From Obelidium mucronatum (Eukaryota > Chytridiomycota > Chytridiomycetes > Chytridiales > Chytriomycetaceae), in contig JAIVFH010000010.1 of NCBI GenBank assembly GCA_025765595.1, positions 248,001-312,000 of the forward strand: a stretch of 64,000 bases of DNA. The letters run 5' to 3'. The position numbers and the translations under genes are program-made. Within the stretch, counting starts at the first letter, position 1. Every line of letters begins with the position of its first letter. The notes under the pieces were generated by a model. The model saw only the letters and a list, made by a program, of their open reading frames with translations, was not told the DNA's origin and searched no databases. Shown here in pieces: positions 31,777-41,632 of the stretch.

Positions 31777-32118
31777 TGTGGAGAGTCGTTGTGTAAACTA
31801 ACGGAAAGAAGTATTTTAGGACCGTTTACAGTCAATATTTATTCACATTTATTACTTTGTTTTATCGTTATTGAAAAGTTGAATAAATTGTCAGTTGTTG
31901 GCCATCGAAGCAAACGCGTTCAAAACAATCAAACCTATCTACCAGCACAACTTACTTCGGATCGTTCGTATCTGCACATACTTAACTCGCTGGGATTTAA
32001 GTTTATTGAACTCACGCCAGGCTTCTGTGTTGTCTTCATACTCACTGAAGTTCTACTGATTGATCGAACCTATTAAATATCTCGTGGTTTTAGCGGTAGC
32101 TTTACCCTACATTCCACA
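31777..32118 (+). repeat. 3' LTR (342 bp)
   Basis: Second copy of the LTR, followed directly by the CCAG target duplication and then host coding sequence. Confidence 0.95.
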
Positions 32119-32778
32119 CCAGTCGAGCTATCGATGCATCTCGTTCGGGAATCATCCACAAGGAAGGCGGCGCTGTTGACGCATCCAAGCGTTCGGATTA
32201 CCCTCAAACGGACTCGGACGCAATTGTTAATGATACCAAACGTGATGTTGAAGCTCGTGCTGTGGATGCTTCCCGTCATGCCGATATCAAGAACAAGGGG
32301 CACACGGATATTACCATTAACACTAAGCGTGATGTTGAAGCCCGTGCCCAGATGGACGGAAAAATAGACCACCAAAACAAAGGATCTTATTGGGAGGACA
32401 GACGTGATGATGACGGTGATATTACCATCAACACTAAACGTGACGTTGAAGCTCGTGCCCAAATGGACGGAAAGACGGACCACCAAAACAAGGGATCTAA
32501 ATGGGAGGACAGACGTGCTGTGGATGCTTCCCGTGCTGACATAAAGAGCAAGGGACACACTGATATTACCATCAACACCAAGCGTGATGTAGAAGCCCGC
32601 GCCCAAATGGACGGAAAGTCAGACATCAAAAACAAGGACATCACTATCAACCAGCGTCGTTGAAACCATTTTTCTCCTGTTACGCCCAATAATTCGACCT
32701 CAATAAAAATACATGTAGTATCTGTGAAACTGTGGAAAAATAATAGTATTGATGGATGGAATAAAAATAGTTTGAAAA

Positions 32779-33595
32779 ATGGGGAAAGCAACTTCGAAGC
32801 TGGCGCCAGCAGAAGCGGCTTTATTAGAAAAAGCTACGCGTTGTAAGTAAATTAAAGTAACCCTTTGTGATGACATACTTACTGTACCTCTGGCAGTCGA
32901 CAAAAGGGAGCTTCAAGACTGGTGCGCATTATTGATTAGACATTCCAACTGCATCTAATAACCTTGTAATTATAGGTACAAAGGATTCATGAAAGAATGC
33001 CCGACGGGATCGCTCTCAAAAACGGCATTCAAAGACATGTACAAACAGTTTTTCCCATTCGGAGATTCAAACGCGTATGCCGATCGCGTCTTTCACATGT
33101 TTGACTCTGATAAAGACGGTAACAGAAGAGAATCTTCCTTTCAGAAAGACCGAGAAAGTGTCGAACGGCTGACATGAGGGGTTGTGTTTTTTTTCGCGTA
33201 TAGGATTCATCAACTTCAGAGAGTTTGTAAATGCGATATCTATTTCATCTAAAGGAACCGAGAATGAAAAGCTGGAATGGGCATTTACTTTGTACGATGT
33301 TAATGGCGATGGGGTTGTGACGCGCGAAGAGATGCTTCAAGTTGTTTCAGCAATATTTGCCATGGTTGGAAACAGTGTGAAGCACGCATCCGATGAAGAT
33401 ACACCCGAAAAGAAGGTGGAAAAGCTGTTTGGAATGCTGGATGTGGTTTGTACACCTTTTATTCTTGCTCAACAGTTGATTGTGGAAAAAAACTAGGACG
33501 GCGACGGACAGCTTTCCTTGCCCGACTTCATCCACGGCGCTCAAAATGATGCAACAACAATGCGCGCTCTTGCGGCTTTCAACTCTTTTATTTGA
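32779..33595 (+). CDS. NCS1: Neuronal calcium sensor 1 / frequenin homologue
   Basis: The join 32779..32842,32897..32921,32976..33118,33204..33445,33497..33595 gives 190 residues, exactly the usual NCS-1 length. It starts MGKATSKL, an N-myristoylation motif. Family motifs are in order: YKGFMKECPTG, YKQFFPFGDSNAYADRVFHMFD, then EF-hands DSDKDGFINFREF, DVNGDGVVTREEM and DGDGQLSLPDF. The first EF-hand is the degenerate CPTG type. NCS-1 regulates phosphatidylinositol 4-kinase (Pik1 in yeast) and calcium responses at Golgi and plasma membrane. Confidence 0.95.
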
Positions 33596-33652
33596 ATAAT
33601 TTGAAAATGAAACTTGGCCCAAAAATTCCTTTTCATAAACGCAGTAATTCCA

Positions 33653-34977
33653 ATGGACGCCAAACGCCCTCAGTCAGATCTTTTGCCGTCGCAGTCAACA
33701 CCGGAGGCCCAAGGTATCTAACTCGAAGGGGGAAGAACATAGATTGATCCTGATGGAGAGCGTCTGACTAATGCCACCGCCGACAGCAATCAACCAGTGG
33801 TTCAGCGATCTCAGCTATTACGAATCGACTCTTGAGCAAATGGCCGCATCGAAGCTGGACGATAGTTTTCGCGAAGAACTGAAGGCGATCGAACAGTGGT
33901 TCGCGGTGCTATCAGACCCGGAACGAACATCAGCCCTCTACGCTTTGCTTAAACACACAACGCCTGTCCAGGTCCGATTTTTTATCACTGGTGCGTTTAT
34001 TAGGCCGCTTGTTCTTTGTTCGGGTTTTTTGAGCTCACCTGGAACCCACAAAACAGTTTTGCAGCAAATGGCTGCGAAAGATGCAGCTTCAGCCTTACCT
34101 CTGGGATCGGTGCAACCAATTGGTATCGGTGGCGTTAAACATAGCTCAACACCTGCTCCGGTCAAAGGTGTGTTGTCGTGTGTGTGATTTTCCTGATTCC
34201 ATCCCACACATGCACCCTGTTTGCCTTTCGCACATGTCTGATATCAAATATCAAAATCTTGAATAGCAACCGAACTCGATCTTCTTTCAATTGCCACCGG
34301 AAACTCGCTTCGCCTGAGCATGGACCACCCAAAAACTCCCATCGACGCCGCTATTGCCCAAGCCAATTGGTCTACACCCAACAGTGCCCACCATGGCGCG
34401 GTTTCTCCATTATTACCTGTGAATCCGGGCGGCCCTATTTCAAACTATTCGATCCAGCAACCGCAATCGAGCCCCATGATCCAACCGCGTACATTTTCAG
34501 CTCATCCCGGGGAAGGATGGGGCCATGTCAATCTCGCTGCAACTGGGCGCTCGAAATCGGGGGCTGGTGTTGGGGGTAATGGCATGGTTTTACCACCAGG
34601 CTCGGATTACAGTGATTATGAAGATTATGGAGTGGCAGGCAGCGGTACTGGAGCTTTCAGAGAAAAGGGGAAAATTCCAGACGTAGTAGATTTGAGTCTG
34701 CTGAATGGTAAGCTTTATTCTTTCCCTATGTGTTGGTTGTTGGTCTGACCCAAAAAAAAACATAATTTTGTCACAAGACGTTCCTGCCTGGCTCAGAAGT
34801 CTACGCTTACATAAATATGCCAGTTCTTTCGAAGGTTGCACATGGAGAGATATGGTGAAAATGTCTGACGCTCAGTTGGAAGCGAGAGGAGTGTCTGCAA
34901 TGGGCGCTCGAAACAAATTAACAAAAGTGTTTGATCTCGTGCGAAGTGAATGCTCCAAAAGTGGAATTCCCATTTGA
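33653..34977 (+). CDS. VTS1: VTS1/Smaug-type RNA-binding SAM-domain protein
   Basis: The join 33653..33713,33787..33990,34057..34167,34267..34707,34778..34977 gives 338 residues. The N-terminal conserved region reads [19 protein letters not shown]...[25 protein letters not shown]...[14 protein letters not shown], as in Vts1. The C-terminus is a SAM domain ([19 protein letters not shown]...[23 protein letters not shown]) that in the family binds CNGG-loop hairpins and directs mRNA decay. The intron 1 branch-like word CTGACTAAT contains an ATG (33772) that could be mistaken for the start; the frame behind it carries a stop. Follows the NCS-1 gene by 57 bases. Confidence 0.92.
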
Positions 34978-35159
34978 AGACTCAGCCAATGATTTTTCAA
35001 GAGTTCTTTCTGGGAAAGAATTCCTTGTTCTTTTTTTGTTATTGGGGGAAGAAGTTGTGAGACTGGATCTTTCTACTTTGAATTTTGCTTTGCTCTCTTT
35101 TATTGAGTTGATTTCATTTATATCATTAAAGGGATTTGAGCATATTTTTGAATCTCGTT

Positions 35160-37349
35160 CTATAAAACTCCGGGTTTGTACTTGGAGTAAGATTGTTGAA
35201 CATGCATAACCTCACTTGGTCGTAATGAAGGACCAGGTGTTGTGGAACGACTGACGCCATCTCCGCCAAAGACAAAGTCTGGATATGCAGAATTACGTGA
35301 ATCTCCCCTCAAACTTTCAGAAACAGCAAAACTTCGTGTCGTGCTGACTTTTCTGCTTCTCCGCGATACTGTCGGGAACCAATTTACAGAAGTCTCAGTT
35401 CCCCCCTCCTCCGATTGCGATGGAATCGCATCAAATCGATGGTTATGCTTTGTATTCTTGCTCGGAGTAGCAGCCCGCCCTTTTACAAAAGAATTAAACG
35501 GATCCTTGCTCATCCTCTTTCCTTGCTCTACAGCCAACAACTCTTGAACTCTCTTCATTTTCCGCACTTCCCATCCAGTTCTTAAATCCCTGTATTCGGC
35601 AGCTGTCCACCAACTATCTGTTTTAGGAAGACTTGGTTCAGCGCCATCCTCATCATCCAAAACTATCGGTGCCGTTTTCGGGAAGACCGCCACCTTATGG
35701 ATAGGTAGCAATCCTTTCCCACGTTTCGACTTGCCGCCAAAAAAGTGCTGATACACCTCTTCATCAATCTCGTCGTCTTCTTCATCCACAGCAGGAGTTC
35801 GTATCCGGCGATGAACTACATTTCGCGTCAGCCCGTGGGTTTTCAGAACCTGTGATACATTGATACTCGGCTTGGCAATCTCCATGGGGATATAAAATGC
35901 ACGACTAAGGAGTTCTCGCGGAATATTCGTTTCACCAAGTGATATGAGTAAGTTGTGCAAGGTGTCTAGTTCTTGGGTTTGGAGTTTCCGGAACGGTGTG
36001 TCTGGGTTGGGGATGTTTTGAATCCGGACACGTTTTCCACCTCCAGGGGTTGTTGCAGTGGTGGTGTTTTGTTGGTATGAGTATGGACTCGTTGTTGTTC
36101 GGTAGTTGTATCGAGAGGGTTGTTGGAATCGGAAGGGAGACGGTGTCGCATTGATGCTTCCTTGACGAAAAATTGTCATCAAGTTTCCAGAACTGCCTGG
36201 ACGCGAAGTGTTGATTGTGAGGCGGGTGAGACTAGATGTACTGCCGACAACGAGGGAAGGTACTGTTGCTGCTGTTGATGGAATTGTTGAAAGTGCGTTT
36301 GTTGATGGAGTAGAAGTAACTGTGTAGGAGTTTCGGTGGTTCTGTATCTGTTTTAACTGCTGCGGGTTCATTGATGGGCGTCGCATATTGTCCATCTTTA
36401 CTATCGACTTTGAGCGACTCATGTTGCTATTCGATAACGCTATATTGAGACTACTCCCATTTTTTTTCAAGCTGGTGGTTCCAGTTCCAAGGAAGCTCGA
36501 GCCAGCCAGACTGTTAGAATTATCAATGGAAGGTCGACTAAGACTCTTTCCTTTACTTGGTGAAATATTGTTTCCGTTCGATGCTTTTGCTGACGTTCTT
36601 TCGGTGACGGAGGCCTTGCCAGTTGTTGAATTCCTGTTGGGTATCAAAATACATTCAACGAACAATAACAGCGCATAAAACCCCTACTTGGCTGCGAAAC
36701 TGTATCTCTTTTTGCTTCCTTTATCTCCCTTTCTTCCCATGCTGGTTGCGACTGAAACAGCGTCATTATCACCGCCCTCGACTAAGGCGGATACCTGATG
36801 AGGCGGTTCAGCTTTCCGATAAACAGGTCTCGAATAATTAGCCAATAGAACACGCGTGTGGCCTCTCTCTGGATGTTTTGCCTCCATCTCCAGTTGCCTT
36901 TTCCGCCGAATCATGTTCATGAACAGATCAGGTATTTTGTAAGGAAACTTGTGTACTGGCTCAGCGGCTTTTGCAACTACAGCTGCAAGAGCAACATCTT
37001 CAAGTTTTCCAGAAAGCGGAGTTTGTTCGCTTCCTATTGTTGATCCACCAGTTTGAAGATTTGAGACGCGACGACCAAGAGCGAGAACTGAATTGTTCCG
37101 GCTATCGTTTGAAATATCAACTCTTGAGTGCGATCGAATAGTTGAAAGTCGGCTCGTGCTGAGCTTTGACGCTGCGGCAGTAGGGCCTGGGGCAAGGTTC
37201 TCGACTTCAGGAACGAGAGGAATATTCCCTAGATCTGGCAGAGATGGAACAGTTTTCAAGTCCACGTAAGCGTCTATTCGCGGATCATCGCGAACGAGCG
37301 ATGCTGGAAAAGGAAGAACGCGGCCAGTTGTTCCAGGTCGAAGTGGCAT
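35160..37349 (-). CDS. Unknown Ser/Asn-rich protein
   Basis: The join complement(35160..36633,36688..37349) gives 711 residues across one GT-AG intron. The first exon starts MPLRPGTTGRVLPFPASLVR and ends in a Lys/Arg-rich stretch; it contains PYKIPDLFMNMIRRKRQLEME. Exon 2 is low complexity (Ser, Asn, Thr), then has a more ordered part: PFRKLQTQELDTLHNLLISL, an acidic run, and SWWTAAEYRDLRTGWEVRKM. No domain recognised. Convergent with VTS1, with 182 AT-rich bases between the stop codons. Confidence 0.7.
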
Positions 37350-37420
37350 GATTGAACAAAGGAAGAATATAGATCAATAATTAATTGTTTACTAAAAACA
37401 TATCATTCATCTCATTCCAG

Positions 37421-38836
37421 CTACTTTTTCTTTGCTGGAGAACTTGCTTCCGATTCTTTTGCGGCCTTCCGCTTTTTGGCTGCAGGAGTATTTGCATTCT
37501 TGGCAGTTGAGTACTCCTTCTGTTTAAGTCACATTCGATTAGTAACTGAAATCGTCCAAAAAGAATAACCTACGATTGCGGTCAAGTAGGCCTTCAAATG
37601 CTCTGGATCGTGATCGGGATACATTCCATGTCCCAAGTTGGCAATATATCCACTTCCAGTTCCGAATCCATCCAGCATTTCTTCCACTGCACTTTTAATC
37701 TTTTCAACAGGTGCATAGAGCAAAGAAGGATCCGCGTTTCCTTGAACAGTCTTTTTCTTGACAATCTTGCGAACAGCGCTTGGGGCCAAAGTGAATCCCA
37801 CTTGCACAACGTCGTACTGGGATTTGTTCAAATCTTCTAGAGCATATTCGGCATTTCTCGCAAAGATGACAATAGGTGCCTGACAGTCCAAACGAATCAC
37901 AGTTAATAAACTCAAAGAACAAAATCAAAAAAGTCACCTCCAGATCCAAGTCCTTCAGTTGTGCCTTGACTCTAGACGCAATGTCCAGCAATCCCGGCAA
38001 CACAAATTCATTGAATTCAGCTGGTGCCAATTCTCCAGCATTTGAATCAAACACCTGCAGCATTTGGGCTCCGGCCTTTACTTGGGCCACCAGGTAATTC
38101 ACGCAAACGTCCGTTAAGTATCCGAGAAGTTCTTTACTCGCTTCAGAATACTTGTACAACCATGTTTTTGCTTTGGAGTAGGTTTTGCTTCCGCCACCTT
38201 CGATCATGTACGCCATTAGTGTCCAGGGAGCTCCAGTGAAACCAATGAGAGGGACGCGTCCGTCCAGTTTGGTTCGGGTGAGTGTGATGGCATCCATCAC
38301 GTACCCAAGAGTTTCCTTAATATCTGGGTTGGTTATCAACAACGAAAGATCTTCAGGCGTCTTTAAAGGTTTTGGAAAGTGGGGACCGACTTTCTCCAGC
38401 ATTTGCACTTCCTAAACAGTTGAGGTAGCAGCGGGATTAAAAATGAATTCAACAGTCATCTCCATGATTCAAATACAACCATTCCCATTGCCTGTGGAAC
38501 AACCAGAATATCCGAAAAGATGATTGATGCATCGAGAAGGCCTTCGTAGCGGTCGATTGGCTGCAGGGTTACTTCGCAGGCCAGCTCCGGTGTTCTGCAG
38601 ATGGTAAAGAAGTCGTTCCGCTTGCGCGCCTCTCTGAATTCTATTGGCGCAAAGCAGAGCAGTCAGCCACTCAGCCACTCAGTACACCAAATCAACGCAC
38701 CCGGCAAGTAGCGCCCCGCCTGGCGCATAATCCACACCGGCGTCCGTTCGACTTTTTCGCCCTTCGCCGCGCGCAGAATTAAGTCGTTTTTCAGCGGCGG
38801 AAAGTCGGCGGCGGTCAGAAGTTGCGGCGGCGCCAT
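37421..38836 (-). CDS. HEM12: Uroporphyrinogen decarboxylase
   Basis: Converts uroporphyrinogen III to coproporphyrinogen III in haem synthesis, normally in the cytosol. The join complement(37421..37519,37574..37879,37938..38411,38480..38640,38701..38836) gives 391 residues. Motifs: [19 protein letters not shown] (the conserved Arg pair), [13 protein letters not shown] (catalytic Asp), [25 protein letters not shown], and [18 protein letters not shown]. An extra C-terminal exon adds 32 residues rich in Lys ([13 protein letters not shown]...PAKKK), not usual for UroD and resembling a nuclear localisation signal. Divergent from the TFIIIC subunit over 58 bases. Confidence 0.95.
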
Positions 38837-38894
38837 TGTTTTTTGTGTGTTTTTTGTGTTTTGTGTTTGTTTTTTGTTTGTTTTTTGGAAAAAG
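38837..38894. promoter_or_regulatory. 58-bp bidirectional promoter, T/G-rich
   Basis: The start codons of UroD (minus, 38836) and the TFIIIC subunit (plus, 38895) are 58 bases apart. The region is almost purely T and G on the plus strand (repeated TTTTTTGTGT/GTTTG words). No TATA box is seen. A shared core promoter is inferred. Confidence 0.6.
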
Positions 38895-41547
38895 ATGGAC
38901 GCAGAAACACCGAAAGAAGACGCAAAGAAACGCGGCCGGGCGCCAAAAGAACCGAAAGAAGCCAAGGAATCAAAGGAGCCAGCCGCAAAGAAGGCGAAGG
39001 TTGCCAAGGAGCCAAAGGAGCCGAAAGAAAAGAAAGCCAAGGAGCCAAAAACACCAAAGACTCCAAAGACTCCAAAAACTCCAAAGACCCCGAAAGAACC
39101 GAAAGAGCCAAAGGAACCGAAAGAACCAAAACCAAAGAATCCGCGAAAAACTCCTGCGCCAAAACGAGTGAAAAAGACAGATGTTGTTGCTGTTGCTGAC
39201 GCCGAAAGCCCTCTTGTGGTCGACTTGGACGAGCAAACAGACAACATCGATGCACGAGACCAGCAAAAGGAAAATGTGGACACTCAGAAACCAAAACCTA
39301 AGTCTGCTCGCTCGACTCCAAAACCTGCTTCAGCAAAGAAACCTCGCGCCAACACTCCAAAGATTCGCCCAGCGGCGACAAGTAGAGCGTCAAAGAACTG
39401 GCATATGGATCTTTATCCATCTCACGTCTTTGTGGATCCTATGGAATGCATCGCGCCCCCACCTCTGTTCCAATCTGTCAGACCACATGCCTCCAAAGAT
39501 TTTACATTGGTCGCGGATGCTGAATTACGCCCCTTCTTGCCTGTGTCGTACGGAAATCCGGAATCTGGCGCTCGAATTATTTCGAACGTATCTCTCCTTG
39601 ATTCTACGGACATAGATCCCGACGAAGCAGAAAACTCCAAGTTCTCACTCCCTCTGTTTTCTGCACATTCGTTGATCCCTGGAGAACTTGATCGAAGTAA
39701 ATTTGTTTTGAATTGCGGTGGGTCCGTTTGGGGTTTAGACTGGGCAACTGTACATAACCACGGTAAACTCAACAAATTTATGTTTTTAATCCGTCTCGGC
39801 TGACCACCGTTTGTTAGAATATCAATATCTTGCGGTTGGCGGATATCAAACAACAACTGAGAGGCATCATTTACTTGGAGTCAAGCAAGGAAAGCTGAAC
39901 GATAGAGATGATTCCTTGAAGGGGTGTATTCAGATTTGGAGAGTAGATACTACAGGGGCAGAAAATCCCACGCTGGAATTGGCTATATTAACTGAATTCG
40001 GAGTGGTTTATGGTCTACAGTGGGGTGACGGAGCCTATTTTGAAGACTTGAATGAATTCCATACCCAGGTATTCTTTGTCAGCTACTCTATCGCCGCGAA
40101 TCAACCATATTAATCTTAGAAAATGGCTGGGTCTGTGAAAGAGAGGGAAGTGGCCCGGCTAGGCCTTTTGGCTGTCACTTTTGGTGATGGCAGTTGTCGT
40201 GTCATCAACGTACCGCATCCAAGGCCTCTCAAACAAGAATTGGGCGTTCCGGAAAACCAACCTGCTTTCGGTGAATATCCCTCTTCTGTTAGCATGTGTG
40301 CTGTTATTTAACCATCCAAAAAAAAACTATGACAAAGTCAAATGCGACACCTTTTTATTCGCAGCAACACTTGATGATACCCTACTTTGGAAACCGACGT
40401 GGGGGGGTCCTGATTTACTTGCAACTGGTTGCGCAAATGGTGAGATTGGCGCATTTCAGTTAATATCTAGCAAAGTAAATTCAAGACATCAACAGGAAAC
40501 ATTGCTATTTGGGGTATCAAAGGCGCTTTACAACAACGAGTCGATCAAGCTGGTGAACTTGATTCAGAAAGTCGCTCAGATCCGATTCTGTGCTTCCCCG
40601 CACACAACACAGCAATTTCTCAGATACAATGGGATGATCAACGGGATGGCACCGAAGGAAGCTCTGTCGGGCACCAGATCTTGAGCTGTGGATACGATGG
40701 GCAGATGCTGCAATGTGATATCCGAGATCCATATAACCCTGTTCAGTTGTACAAGATTCGAGGTTTGGTCCCGAACTTTTTAAGAATTTTGACTTTTTCT
40801 TACTGCTTTTTTACACACAGGCGTTATGACAGCAATGTGTCAGGCGGCGCATCTGAACGCGTTTTGTGCTGTTGATTCTGATAATACACTCCGGTATTTC
40901 CGCCAATGTGGTGGTGAAGACGAACCGGCCGCAAAGAATGACAAACCTGGGGTAGAGGGAGAATCTCAATTTAAGTCCGTTGGCGTCGGTTCCCACATGT
41001 CCTGTATTTGGGTACTCATGAACTTTTATCAGTCCCACAGATTCGAAAGAATTATCTAATCTATTTTTTTCTGCTCAGGATATCGCTGTGTCTCCGTATC
41101 TTCCCTTTGTTGCTTCTGTTGGGGCCGATGGATGTGCTAAAACTTCAAATATGAATCGTACCATGACAAAATCGTATCGACCTATCCAAGTTAATTTCTA
41201 TCAACTTGGTTATGACTCAAGTACCAAAGTGTTCACCTACCTTGAAGATACCAAAGAAGAGGTTTGGTTTAATTTGAGTTATTCCGATGACTGATATCAA
41301 TTTAAAAATCCCAGCCTTTGACGGATTTGATTAAGAAGGGCGAAGCTCCCTCCCTCCTGTTTTCTCCAGAGATAGCTCTGCACAAGGTGAGTTTCATGGT
41401 GTTCATGATCTTAATTTCCAATACATGCGTTTGTAGATTTCTTTCAACAAAAACAAATCGAGTCTGGACTGGATAGCCACAGGAGGAGCTGCTGGTTTAG
41501 TGCGTATTGAAAGCGTCTTTAATAATTTGGCTAGAAAGGATAAATAA
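38895..41547 (+). CDS. TFIIIC WD40 subunit (Tfc6 / GTF3C2-like)
   Basis: TFIIIC binds tRNA-gene promoters and recruits TFIIIB for RNA polymerase III. The N-terminus is a Lys/Glu/Pro/Thr repeat region (KEPKEPK, then TPKTPKTPK). It is followed by YPSHVFVDP and the seven-bladed propeller typical of Tfc6: [76 protein letters not shown], and [18 protein letters not shown]. It ends [16 protein letters not shown]. At least seven introns; clear ones begin at 39763 and about 40068. Exon limits between 40440 and 40570 are not fully resolved, where the frame changes before the GYDGQ repeat. Confidence 0.82.
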
Positions 41548-41632
41548 AACAGTTTTCCAATATGAATGATATTATTATAAACTACGCGTGAGTCTACGCC
41601 AGTTTTCTTTCACAGGGCCATTGGATGCTCTG

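Larger units (their letters stand above)
22882..32118 (+). mobile_element. Full-length Ty3/Gypsy-type LTR retrotransposon with an EEP endonuclease domain
   Basis: 9,237 bp, bounded by 342-bp LTRs that look identical (TGTGGAGAG...CATTCCACA) and a 4-bp target duplication CCAG (22878-22881 and 32119-32122). It carries a gag-protease ORF (23341-26313) and a separate pol ORF (26487-31772) ending five bases before the 3' LTR. The domain order reverse transcriptase, RNase H, integrase places it in Ty3/Gypsy. Identical LTRs and intact ORFs suggest a recent, possibly active copy. The pol ORF begins with an exonuclease III/APE-like domain, which is not part of the usual Ty3/Gypsy layout. Confidence 0.95.
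22679..32663 (+). pseudogene. Secreted repeat protein with KR sites, split by an LTR retrotransposon
   Basis: The 5' part (22679-22881) encodes a signal peptide (MKLDLTLALVLAATATALP) and the first repeat. The 3' part (32123-32663) continues in the same frame once one copy of the CCAG duplication is counted, giving 247 residues before insertion. The body has about four imperfect repeats, each containing DITINTKR followed by DVEARA and often QMDGK and HQNKG. KR or RR pairs fall at regular spacing, as in Kex2-processed repeat peptide precursors of fungi. Only one Cys is visible, and it is created at the insertion junction. The allele shown would give a truncated product of 75 residues ending inside the LTR. 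The processing role is inference; the repeats, signal peptide and interruption are seen directly. Confidence 0.8.

Noticed and set aside
33771..34187. Apparent ATG start of VTS1 at 33772
   Set aside because: The ATG lies in the branch-point region of intron 1. An upstream exon (33653-33713) joins in phase to the conserved INQWF start of the domain, and the frame just before this ATG has a stop.
38970..39266. Minus-strand Phe/Leu/Trp-rich ORFs opposite the TFIIIC N-terminus
   Set aside because: They are complements of the Lys/Glu/Pro/Thr repeat codons. The sense frame continues into a conserved WD40 protein.
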